64,000 nucleotides of DNA, taken from the NCBI RefSeq assembly GCF_003244315.1, contig NZ_QKWH01000004.1:1-64000 (forward strand). Direction: 5' to 3'. Source of the DNA: Xylanimonas oleitrophica. GTDB taxonomy: Bacteria; Actinomycetota; Actinomycetes; Actinomycetales; Cellulomonadaceae. This document shows, piece after piece, positions 19,415-27,105 of the stretch. Both the position numbers and the translations under genes were made by a program. Position 1 is the first letter of the stretch. Each line of letters starts with the position of its first letter. Below the pieces are notes generated by a model. The model was given only the letters and a program-made list of their open reading frames with translations, ran no database searches and was not told the origin of the DNA.

Positions 19415-21469
19415 TCACTCCTGCGGGACGTTCGCCTCCAGCTCGGCCAGCCAGGCGGCCGCGCTCGCGTCCGACGGCATCCGCCAGTCGCCGCGCGGGG
19501 ACAGCGTGCCGCCCGCGGCCACCTTGGGCCCGTTGGGGATCGCGGACCGCTTGAACTGGTTGGCGAAGAACCGGCGGAAGAACAGCAGCATCCAGCGGCG
19601 GATCGTGGCCAGGTCGAACTCCCCGCGCTCGTCCTCGGGGAAGTTCGCCGGCCACTGCCCGGAGCCGGCGTCGTGCCACGCGTGCCACTGGAGGAACGCG
19701 ATCTTGCTGGGCCGCATCCCGTGCCGCAGCGTCCAGAACAGCGTGAAGTCCTGGAGGGCGTACGGGCCGATCTTCGACTCGGTGGACTGGAGCTTGCCGT
19801 CGTCGTCGGCGGGGACGAGCTCGGGGGAGATCTCCTGGTCGAGGATCTCGTCCAGGACCGTGTTGGTGTCGTCGTCGAACTGCCCCGACGTCATCACCCA
19901 GCGGATCAGGTGCTGGATCAGCGTCTTGGGCACGCCGGTGTTCACGGCGTAGTGGGACATCTGGTCGCCGACGCCGTAGGTGGCCCACCCGAGCGCGAGC
20001 TCGGACAGGTCGCCGGTGCCGAGCACGATGCCGCCCTGGTGGTTGGCCTGCCGGAAGAGGTAGTCGGTGCGCAGCCCGGCCTGCACGTTCTCGAACGTGA
20101 CGTCGTAGACCTTCTCGCCGCGGCCGAACGGGTGGCCCATGTCCTTGAGCATCTGCGTCGCGGCGGGGCGGATGTCGATCTCCTCGAACGTCACGCCGAG
20201 GGAGCGGCCGAGCCGCCAGGCGCGGTCCTTGGTCTCGGTGCCCGTGGCGAAGCCGGGCAGCGTGTAGGCGAGGATGTCGGAGCGGGGCCGGCCCAGGCGG
20301 TCCATGGCCTTGGCGGCCACGATGAGCGCGTGGGTGGAGTCGAGCCCGCCCGAGACGCCGATGACGATCTTGGGCTGGCCGATCGACGTCAGCCGCTGCT
20401 CCAGGCCGGAGACCTGGATGTTGTACGCCTCGTAGCAGTCGAGGGCCAGGCGCTCGGGGTCGTCGGGCACGAACGGGAACCGGTCCACCTTGCGGCGCAG
20501 GCCGATGTCGCCCGACGGCGGGGAGAGCGTGAACTCGACGGTGCGGAAGTCCGCGGTGCGGCCCGCGAGGGTGCGCCGGTTGTCGTCGAACGTGCCCATG
20601 TGGAGGCGCTCCTGGCGCAGGCGGTCCAGGTCGACGTCGGCGACGGTGCGCCGCGGGCCGTCGGGGAAGCGGTCCGTCTCGCCGAGGAGGTCGCCCACCT
20701 CGTAGATCATCGTCTGGCCGTCCCACGACAGGTCGGTGGTGGACTCGCCCTGCCCGGCGGCCGCGTACACGTAGGCGGCCAGGCAGCGCTGGCTGGCACT
20801 GCGCACCAGGAGACGGCGCTCCTCCGCGCGCCCCACCGTGATGGGGGAGCCGGACAGGTTGGCCAGCACGGTGGCGCCGGCGAGCGCGGCCTCGGCGGAC
20901 GGTGGCACGGGCACCCACATGTCCTCGCACACCTCGACGTGCAGGCGCAGCCCGGCGACGTCGGCGGCGGCGAAGATCAGGTCGGGTCCGAACGGCACCT
21001 CCTCGCCCAGCAGGCGCAGCGTCTGCCCGCGGCGGTCGTCGCCGGCAGCGAACCAGCGCCGCTCGTAGAACTCGCGGTAGGTGGGCAGGTACGACTTCGG
21101 TGCGACGCCCAGGATGCGGCCGTCGTGCACCACCACCGCGCAGTTCAGCACCCGCTCGCCCACCTCCAGGGGCGCGCCGACCACCAGCACGGGGCGCAGC
21201 CCCGCGCTCTCCTCGACGACGTCGGCGAGGGCGTCGAGCACGCCCTCCAGCAGCACGTCCTGCAGGAACAGGTCGTCGATCGAGTAGCCGGACAGGCACA
21301 GCTCGGGGAACACGGCCACGGCCACGCCGTCGTCGTGGCAGGCGCGGGCCTGCTCGACGACGTGGGCGGCGTTGGCCGCCGGGTCGGCGACGCGGACGGG
21401 GATCGTCACCGCGGCGACGCGTGCGAAACCGTGGCGGTAGGCGGACCAGAAGTCGCTCGAGGAGGACAT
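19415..21469 (-). CDS. nadE: Glutamine-dependent NAD+ synthetase
   Basis: 684 aa, the long two-domain form. The N-terminal nitrilase-type glutaminase domain carries the triad Glu56 (FPELCLSG), Lys125 (APKSYLPTY) and Cys181 (VEVCEDMW). It releases ammonia that is channelled to the C-terminal synthetase, whose ATP-binding P-loop is GVSGGLDSTHAL. It converts nicotinate adenine dinucleotide to NAD+. Actinobacterial NadE is typically this fused type. It is transcribed in the same direction as the amidohydrolase, 56 nt upstream of it. Confidence 0.96.
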   Translation of the reverse strand: MSSSSDFWSAYRHGFARVAAVTIPVRVADPAANAAHVVEQARACHDDGVAVAVFPELCLSGYSIDDLFLQDVLLEGVLDALADVVEESAGLRPVLVVGAPLEVGERVLNCAVVVHDGRILGVAPKSYLPTYREFYERRWFAAGDDRRGQTLRLLGEEVPFGPDLIFAAADVAGLRLHVEVCEDMWVPVPPSAEAALAGATVLANLSGSPITVGRAEERRLLVRSASQRCLAAYVYAAAGQGESTTDLSWDGQTMIYEVGDLLGETDRFPDGPRRTVADVDLDRLRQERLHMGTFDDNRRTLAGRTADFRTVEFTLSPPSGDIGLRRKVDRFPFVPDDPERLALDCYEAYNIQVSGLEQRLTSIGQPKIVIGVSGGLDSTHALIVAAKAMDRLGRPRSDILAYTLPGFATGTETKDRAWRLGRSLGVTFEEIDIRPAATQMLKDMGHPFGRGEKVYDVTFENVQAGLRTDYLFRQANHQGGIVLGTGDLSELALGWATYGVGDQMSHYAVNTGVPKTLIQHLIRWVMTSGQFDDDTNTVLDEILDQEISPELVPADDDGKLQSTESKIGPYALQDFTLFWTLRHGMRPSKIAFLQWHAWHDAGSGQWPANFPEDERGEFDLATIRRWMLLFFRRFFANQFKRSAIPNGPKVAAGGTLSPRGDWRMPSDASAAAWLAELEANVPQE

Positions 21470-21476
21470 GTCCCCG

Positions 21477-21482
21477 AGTCTG
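21477..21482 (-). promoter_or_regulatory. -10 element (leaderless) for nadE
   Basis: Minus-strand hexamer CAGACT, 7 nt before the ATG at 21469. Confidence 0.4.
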
Positions 21483-21545
21483 CCCGACGTCGTGCCTGCT
21501 CACCGGGCAAGGGCGCACGGCTGCCCGCGCAGGGTGCCGGGCACG

Positions 21546-21551
21546 TAGGGT
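21546..21551 (+). promoter_or_regulatory. -10 element (leaderless) for the CopC-like gene
   Basis: Hexamer TAGGGT, 7 nt before the ATG at 21559. Confidence 0.45.
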
Positions 21552-21558
21552 GTGCGGC

Positions 21559-22209
21559 ATGTCCGCACGCCGCCTGGTCACCGTCGTCGTCGCCGCGCTC
21601 CTGGCCGGCGCCATGCTCGTCTCCACGTTCGCCGGGGCAGTCATCATGGCCGCACCGGCCAGCGCGCACGACCGTCTCCTCTCCTCCGACCCGGCCGACG
21701 GCGCCACCCTCGACGCCGCGCCGGCCAGCGTCACCCTCACGTACTCGGCCGAGCTGCTGCCCACCGGGGCGCAGGTGGTGGTCACGGCGGACGGCACCGA
21801 CGTCGGCGTCACGGACGTGCAGGTCGCGGGCACCGACGTCGTCGCCGCGCTGCCCGCCGGCCTCCCGGCCGGCGCCTACGAGGTGGCGTGGCGGGTGGTG
21901 TCCTCGGACGGCCACCCCATCGACGGCACGACGACGTTCACGCTGACGGCCCAGGCGGAGCCGGCGCCCCCGGCCGAGGCGGCGACGGCGAGCCCCGAGC
22001 CCGAGGCCGCCGCAGCCTCCTCCGAGACCGAGCCGTCGCCCGCTGGGACGGCGGGCACGGACGACGGCGAGCACGCGGAGCACGACGGGACCGGCCTCTC
22101 CGGCTGGACGGCGGGGCTGATCGCGCTGGCCGTGGTCGGCGGCGTCGTCGCGCTGATCGCGGCCCGCCGTCGGGCGCAGCACGGCTTCGGCCCGCCCGGC
22201 CAGGACTGA
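21559..22209 (+). CDS. CopC-domain copper-binding protein with C-terminal membrane anchor
   Basis: 216 aa. A signal peptide is predicted to end at ...APASA, so the mature protein would start with His-Asp, the N-terminal histidine that binds Cu(II) in CopC proteins. The CopC fold is clear: RLLSSDPADGATLDAAPASVTLTYSAEL and YEVAWRVVSSDGHPIDGTTTFTL, with Asp and His of the second site. An acidic, Ala/Glu/Pro-rich linker leads to one membrane segment and a basic tail. No CopD partner is adjacent and the csoR operon is 16 kb away, so copper handling is likely but not shown. Confidence 0.88.
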   Translation: MSARRLVTVVVAALLAGAMLVSTFAGAVIMAAPASAHDRLLSSDPADGATLDAAPASVTLTYSAELLPTGAQVVVTADGTDVGVTDVQVAGTDVVAALPAGLPAGAYEVAWRVVSSDGHPIDGTTTFTLTAQAEPAPPAEAATASPEPEAAAASSETEPSPAGTAGTDDGEHAEHDGTGLSGWTAGLIALAVVGGVVALIAARRRAQHGFGPPGQD

Positions 22210-22236
22210 CCGGCTGCTCTCCCGCCCGACGTCGCC

Positions 22237-22277
22237 CCCTGACGGTGCTGCTGCGCGACTGCGCAGCGCCGTCAGGG
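22237..22277. terminator. Hairpin between CopC-like and HExxH genes
   Basis: Outer arms 22237-22245 and 22269-22277 (CCCTGACGG with CCGTCAGGG) enclose an inner stem CTGCGC-GACT-GCGCAG. The right arm contains the stop codon of the minus-strand gene, so it probably serves both convergent genes. Confidence 0.6.
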
Positions 22278-23435
22278 CACGCGGTGGGCGAGGATCGCGC
22301 GGGCGGCCTCGTACTGCTCGGCGGTGAAGCTCGACTGGTAGCGCACCGAGCTGGCACCGAGCAGCAGAGCCACGGCGTCGGCCGACTTCTCGATCCCGTT
22401 GCCGCCGAAGATCTCGTCCAGCCGCGCACGGTAGGCCGAGAGGCTGGTGCCCGTGCTGGCCATGGTCCAGTTCTGGTGCACGTGCGCGATCTCGTGACGC
22501 AGCACGTCCTTGGTGCGGTCCAGGCGGCCGTCCAGGCGGGCGGCGTTGAGGATGATGGTGCTCGACCCGGGCATCCAGACGCCGCCCAGGTGCCCCTGCG
22601 GGTCGCCCCACTCGATGCGAGCGCCGCCGCCGCCCGGCAGGGTGCGCAGGAACGCCTCCGCCTCGGCCCGGTACGACGGCGCCGCCGGGGGAGCCGCCGC
22701 CGGTGCCGGGGCCTCCCCGGGGCCGGCGTCCGCGGCGGCGGTCGTGCCGCCCGTCGCAGCCTGGACGTGCACCGAGCCCCCGCCGCCGCTCCGCTTCACG
22801 GTGCCCGAGCTGCTGCGCTTGGCGGCGGCCGCGGCCTCCCGCGCAGCCTTCGCGGCAGCCTCAGCAGCCGCGCGCTCCCGGGCGATCCGGTCCTGCTCCT
22901 CCTGCCACGCCTGCTGTGCGGCCACCAGCTCCTCGGCGCGCGGCGGGAGGGCCGCGACAGCCTCGTCGTACGTCTGGCCGGCTGCCTCGAGCTCGTCGAT
23001 GTCGGTGAGCACGCCGAGGCCGGCGGCCGCCACCCGCACGCCCACGGCGGCGCGGTGGGCGGCGTCGACGGCGGCAGCAGCCTGGGCGCGCAGCTCCTCG
23101 CTCGCGTTGGGCGAGGCTTCGAGCGCCTCGTGCACCGGTGCGACGGCGGCGTCGACGCCCGCCAGCCCAGCGACGAGCTGGTTGCTGCGGAACGCCGTCC
23201 ACGACGCCTGGAGCGACGACGATCGCGCGTCCAGGCTCTGGGCCAGCCGTGCCGCCCGCTCGGCCGCCGCGGCCCGTGCCGCCGCCTGCGCGGCGGCTCG
23301 CTCGGCGACGGCCGCCTCGGCACGGCTCTGGGCGCCCGCGGAGATGACGGGTGCAGCCCAGGCGGCGCTCGCGACGGCCATCGTCATGGTCAGCACGACG
23401 GCGACGGCCGCGGTGCGCGTTCTGGCGCGGTGCAC
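22272..23435 (-). CDS. Secreted alanine-rich protein with C-terminal HExxH metalloprotease-like domain
   Basis: About 387 aa. A signal peptide is followed by a long Ala/Glu/Arg-rich region (about residues 40-210) likely to form a coiled coil, then a Gly/Ser/Ala/Pro linker. The C-terminal domain (about 255-387) has WGDPQGHLGGVWMPGSSTIILN and the zinc-binding motif HEIAH at residues 314-318, followed by NGIEKSADAVALLLG, where a third ligand could lie. I do not recognise a named peptidase family. GTG 23435 is chosen over ATG 23441 because GGAGG lies 7 nt before it but only 1 nt before the ATG. Confidence 0.78.
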   Translation of the reverse strand: MHRARTRTAAVAVVLTMTMAVASAAWAAPVISAGAQSRAEAAVAERAAAQAAARAAAAERAARLAQSLDARSSSLQASWTAFRSNQLVAGLAGVDAAVAPVHEALEASPNASEELRAQAAAAVDAAHRAAVGVRVAAAGLGVLTDIDELEAAGQTYDEAVAALPPRAEELVAAQQAWQEEQDRIARERAAAEAAAKAAREAAAAAKRSSSGTVKRSGGGGSVHVQAATGGTTAAADAGPGEAPAPAAAPPAAPSYRAEAEAFLRTLPGGGGARIEWGDPQGHLGGVWMPGSSTIILNAARLDGRLDRTKDVLRHEIAHVHQNWTMASTGTSLSAYRARLDEIFGGNGIEKSADAVALLLGASSVRYQSSFTAEQYEAARAILAHRVP

Positions 23436-23441
23436 GGGCAT

Positions 23442-23804
23442 ACCTCCGAGGAGACGAGGCCCGGGCCGGGGGCACGGCGAGGTCCGGCCCTCCGGCCTGG
23501 GCCGGGGCTGGCCTCATCCTGACCTGGGAGAACACATTTGGCGCGGCGAAAGCGCGCGTGTCGCGAAATGGGTCTTGACCGGATAACCCGGACACCTGTA
23601 ATGAGGTGCCTCCGGCGACAGCCTGGTGCCGCTGCGGAGAGGGCTCCGAGAGGGCTCCGGGGACGACACCAGCCGCGCGAACTCGCGGAAATCCGCGAAC
23701 GTTCCCTAGTGTGTCTCCCAGTCTCCCGGCCCTCGGCCGCGAGAGGCTCGAACGTGACGCCGCCCGGCACCCGCCGTGCGGCGTGAACTGGAGAAGGGAT
23801 TCGC
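23442..23804. other. Intergenic region carrying the HU promoter
   Basis: No gene is seen in this 363-bp stretch. It separates the divergent HExxH and HU genes and is less GC-rich than its surroundings. It holds a good sigma-70-type promoter near 23575 and, just before HU, the Shine-Dalgarno GGAGAAGGG. The HU mRNA should therefore have a leader of roughly 200 nt. Confidence 0.7.
23575..23602 (+). promoter_or_regulatory. Sigma-70-type promoter for HU
   Basis: TTGACC at 23575-23580, a 16-bp spacer, then TGTAAT at 23597-23602. This is the clearest two-hexamer housekeeping promoter in the window. Confidence 0.6.
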
Positions 23805-24086
23805 ATGTCGCTCAACAAGTCCGAGCTCGTCTCGGCGATCGCTGCCAAGTCCGGCCTCACCAAGGCGGACGCGGAGAACGCTCTGAACGCGTTCCAGGAG
23901 GTGCTGATCGAGTCGCTCGGCAAGGGCGAGGCCGTCAAGGTGACGGGGCTGCTCTCGGTCGAGCGCGTCGAGCGCGCCGCCCGCACGGGCCGCAACCCCC
24001 GCACGGGCGAGGAGATCTCGATCCCGGCCGGTTACGGCGTGAAGGTCTCGGCCGGCTCGCTGCTGAAGAAGGCCGTCGCCAAGTGA
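23805..24086 (+). CDS. hup: HU-type nucleoid protein
   Basis: 93 aa, the standard HU length. It starts MSLNKSELVSAIAAKSGLTKADAENALNAF and has the DNA-binding arm GRNPRTGEEISIPAGYGVKVSAGSLLKKAV. It has no basic tail, unlike the second HU-like gene at 41.0-41.5 kb. A strong promoter, a good Shine-Dalgarno and a strong terminator fit high expression. Confidence 0.95.
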   Translation: MSLNKSELVSAIAAKSGLTKADAENALNAFQEVLIESLGKGEAVKVTGLLSVERVERAARTGRNPRTGEEISIPAGYGVKVSAGSLLKKAVAK

Positions 24087-24115
24087 CGCCCCGCTGACGC
24101 CTGACGTCAGCACCA

Positions 24116-24156
24116 CGAAGGCCCGTCCCGCGTGCGAATCGCGGGGCGGGCCTTCG
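24116..24156 (+). terminator. Terminator of the HU gene
   Basis: Arms 24116-24132 and 24140-24156 pair over 17 bp with one G-T wobble and a 7-nt loop, 30 nt after the HU stop. No long T run follows. Confidence 0.75.
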
Positions 24157-24223
24157 TCGTGCGTGGCCCGCGGCCTGCCGCCGCCCGGCGCGGCGCGGCT
24201 CGGCGACAGGGCGGGGCGACGGT

Positions 24224-26914
24224 CTAGAGGTCGCCCTTCTTCTCCAGGTAGCGCATGGCCACCCAGCCCACGGGCACGCGGCCCCAGTAGGACACCAGGC
24301 GGTACAGCAGGGTCACGGACAGGCTGATCGCGGCGGGCACGCCGGCCGCCGTCAGACCTGCGGTGAGGGCAGCCTCGACACCGCCCATGCCGCCGGGCGT
24401 GGGCACGAGGGCGCCGAGGGTGTTGCCGACCAGGTAGATGACGGCGACGTCCACGATGCGCAGCTCGTAGCCGAACGCGCGCAGGCAGGTGTCGAACGCG
24501 AGCACGTACCCCATGGTCATGACCACGTTGCCGCCCAGGCCGAGGGCGAGCCGGGCCGGCTGGCCGAGCATCTGGGACAGGCGGGGCCACACCTGCTCGA
24601 GGGTGGGCCGCGCCTTGTCCCAGGCCCAGCGCCGGATGCCGGGGACGAGCAGGAGCGCCACGACCACCACGGCGGTGATGGTGATGGCCAGGAGGATCGT
24701 GGTGGAGGGCAGCTCGACGAGGCCGCCGGACCCGGTGGTCAGGGACAGCACCACCAGGAGCAGCACGGTCATGACGAACTGCGAGAGCTGCACGAGCGCC
24801 ACCGTGGCCACGCCCATGGGGATGGACACGCCGCGCCGGTTGAGCAGCCGCAGGTTGAGGGCGGCGGGCCCGATGCCGGCGGGGGCGGCGATGGAGACGA
24901 ACGAGCCGGCCATCTGGGTCAGCGTGGAGCGCCAGACGGGGATGCGACCGGGGGAGAACGCGACGAGCGTGAGCGCGGAGCCGAACCAGGTGACCACGGA
25001 GAACCCGGCGGCCGCGGCGACCCACCAGGGGTTGGCCTCGGCCATGGCGGTGCGGATCTGCTGGAAGTTGAAGGTGGTGACCACGATGGCCACGACGGCG
25101 ATCGTGAGGATGACGGTGAGCACCGTGCGGGCCCCGAACCGGCTCAGCCGCTGGGGCTGGACGTCGGCCTCGGGGAGGCGTTCCACGAGCGCGGTGCGCA
25201 GGTCGTCCATGAGGCCCTTGGTGTGCCGCACCTCGAGGCGGGTGGCGGTGGGCAGGGCGATGGACTGCAGCAAGGGGCCGATGGCGGCGATGTCGGCGTC
25301 GGGCAGGGCGCGGACGGCGGACGCGACGGCGCGGCGTGCTCCGACGCGCAGCGCGAGCAGGGTGACGAGCTGGGTGAGGTCGAGCCGGCGGGAGAGCGTG
25401 GAGGAGGCGATCTCGCCCTGCTCCCAGCCGGTGATCCACACGTGGGGCAGGCCCTGCTCGTCGTGGTGGACGAGCAGCACGTCGGGGGTCAGGGCGCGGT
25501 GGGTGAGGCCGGCGGCGTGGGCGCGGCGCACCTGCTCCCAGGCTTCGGCGAGGACGGCGTCGCCGCGGGCGCCCTCGAGGTCGGCGTCGGGCAGGTCGCG
25601 CAGGGAGACGGCGCCGGGGGCGTGCTCGAGCACGAGGGCGACGGAGTCGTCGGCCATGCCCATGCCGAGCAGGCGGGGTGTGCGGACGCCGGCGGCGGCT
25701 GCGGCGTAGGACAGGAGGGCGGTGCGCTCGGCCACGGCCTTGAGGGAGATGGCGGCGCGGCCTTCGATGCCGCGCATGCGCACGGCCCGCCACAGGCGGG
25801 TGAGCAGGCCCACCACCTGGCGGTCGCCGTCGAGCACGACGACGTCGTAGCGGGCGGTCGTGGTGCCGGCGCCGGGTCCGCCGGGGGCCGTCGCGGGCCC
25901 GTCCTCGGCGAGCATGGCGTACACGCGGTTGTCGCCGGCGCGGGCGAGCGCGACGGCGGCGGGGTCGGAGGACCGGGTGACCGCGGCGTGGTCCTCGATC
26001 CGCTCGACGTCGTCGGTGGCGGACGCGGTGCCGAGGTCGCGCACGCGCACGAGTGCCGTCGGGCGGAACCCGGCCCGGCGCACGGCCTGCACGAGGGCGG
26101 GGCCGTAGGCCCGCTCGGAGCGCACGCCGGACACGTACTGGACGGCCTGCCCGGCGATGCGGCCCACGAGGAGGGCGATGAGGATGCCGGGGAGCGACAC
26201 CTGGCCGGTGATGAGCACCACGAGCAGGGCGACGGTGAGCACGTTCCACGACCAGCGGACGGTGCGTCGGCGCGTGCTGGGGCCGGCGACGGTCAGCAGG
26301 GCGGCGATGCCGCTCACGTAGGCGGGGACGGTCAGGTGCCAGGCACCGCCGCTGAACACGGCGAGGGCGCGCACGAGCTCGTCGGTGCCGAGCTGGCGCA
26401 CCAGCAGCAGGACGGCGATGCCGAGCAGGTTGCCGGCGGCGGCGGCCACGATCGACTCGATGACCTGGCGGCCCAGCCGGCGCATGCCCAGCTCGATCAG
26501 CACCGCCACGGGCAGGATGATCGTGACGAGTCCCTCGAGCACGTTGACGGGCACGAAGAGCAGCTGGGCGAGCAGGGCGGAGAAGCCCTGGACGTCCTGG
26601 GTGACGCCCTCGGTGGTGCCGTGGGCGACCACGGACAGGAACAGCACGAGCACGACGCCGAGGCCGGCTGCGACCATGCCCACCACGTCGCTGGGGTGGC
26701 GTACGCGCTGCTCGGGGGTGTCGACGACGCGGACGAGGTCGGCGTCGGGCAGGTCCCGGTCGAACAGGGCGGCGCGCAGCGCCGCGGCCTGGGCGCTCCC
26801 AGGGCCGGTGGGGACCGTGCGGGGGGCGCCCGGTGCGGCTGCGTGGCCGTCCCACGGGGCGTCCGCGGGGCGCTGGTGCGCTTCGCGGGGACCCCCGGTG
26901 GGCGTGTCGGGCAT
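24224..26914 (-). CDS. Flippase-like membrane protein with pseudokinase-like middle domain
   Basis: 896 aa. Residues about 75-260 form one set of membrane segments. Residues about 360-560 look like a protein-kinase-like fold without its catalytic residues: HRALTPDVLL at 472-481 stands where HRDLKPxN is expected, and ITGW at 494-497 where DFG is expected. Residues about 595-880 are an LPG-synthase/UPF0104-type transmembrane domain with APAGIGPAALNLRLL and GALVPTPGGMGGVEAAL. The last domain is the flippase-like part of the MprF superfamily. Such proteins probably move or regulate lipid-linked material; the substrate is unknown. No MprF lysyltransferase domain is present. Confidence 0.8.
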   Translation of the reverse strand: MPDTPTGGPREAHQRPADAPWDGHAAAPGAPRTVPTGPGSAQAAALRAALFDRDLPDADLVRVVDTPEQRVRHPSDVVGMVAAGLGVVLVLFLSVVAHGTTEGVTQDVQGFSALLAQLLFVPVNVLEGLVTIILPVAVLIELGMRRLGRQVIESIVAAAAGNLLGIAVLLLVRQLGTDELVRALAVFSGGAWHLTVPAYVSGIAALLTVAGPSTRRRTVRWSWNVLTVALLVVLITGQVSLPGILIALLVGRIAGQAVQYVSGVRSERAYGPALVQAVRRAGFRPTALVRVRDLGTASATDDVERIEDHAAVTRSSDPAAVALARAGDNRVYAMLAEDGPATAPGGPGAGTTTARYDVVVLDGDRQVVGLLTRLWRAVRMRGIEGRAAISLKAVAERTALLSYAAAAAGVRTPRLLGMGMADDSVALVLEHAPGAVSLRDLPDADLEGARGDAVLAEAWEQVRRAHAAGLTHRALTPDVLLVHHDEQGLPHVWITGWEQGEIASSTLSRRLDLTQLVTLLALRVGARRAVASAVRALPDADIAAIGPLLQSIALPTATRLEVRHTKGLMDDLRTALVERLPEADVQPQRLSRFGARTVLTVILTIAVVAIVVTTFNFQQIRTAMAEANPWWVAAAAGFSVVTWFGSALTLVAFSPGRIPVWRSTLTQMAGSFVSIAAPAGIGPAALNLRLLNRRGVSIPMGVATVALVQLSQFVMTVLLLVVLSLTTGSGGLVELPSTTILLAITITAVVVVALLLVPGIRRWAWDKARPTLEQVWPRLSQMLGQPARLALGLGGNVVMTMGYVLAFDTCLRAFGYELRIVDVAVIYLVGNTLGALVPTPGGMGGVEAALTAGLTAAGVPAAISLSVTLLYRLVSYWGRVPVGWVAMRYLEKKGDL

Positions 26915-26920
26915 GCCGCG

Positions 26921-26926
26921 AGTCTA
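26921..26926 (-). promoter_or_regulatory. -10 element (leaderless) for the flippase-like gene
   Basis: Minus-strand hexamer TAGACT, 6 nt before the ATG at 26914. Confidence 0.4.
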
Positions 26927-26971
26927 GGTCGGGCACCTGGGACGAGGCCGGGACGCGACGCTCGCGCCGCG

Positions 26972-27036
26972 GGTCACGGTGCGGTCACAGTGAGGTCACG
27001 GACAGAAATGTGACCTGGACACGTGACGTGCGTGAC
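26972..27036 (+). promoter_or_regulatory. GGTCAC repeat array upstream of the peptide transporter operon
   Basis: GGTCAC occurs at 26972, 26983 and 26994, exactly 11 nt apart, followed by inverted copies GTGACC at 27010 and GTGAC at 27023 and 27032. One copy forms TCACAGTGA. The phasing places the sites on one face of the helix. It is a likely binding region for an activator or repressor of the operon starting at 27106. Confidence 0.5.
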
Positions 27037-27105
27037 ACACGGCTGTGCTAGACAACTCCGCACCGCGGAGCAAGGCCGCGGCCTTCCGAGAGGGGAACCC
27101 CGCAG

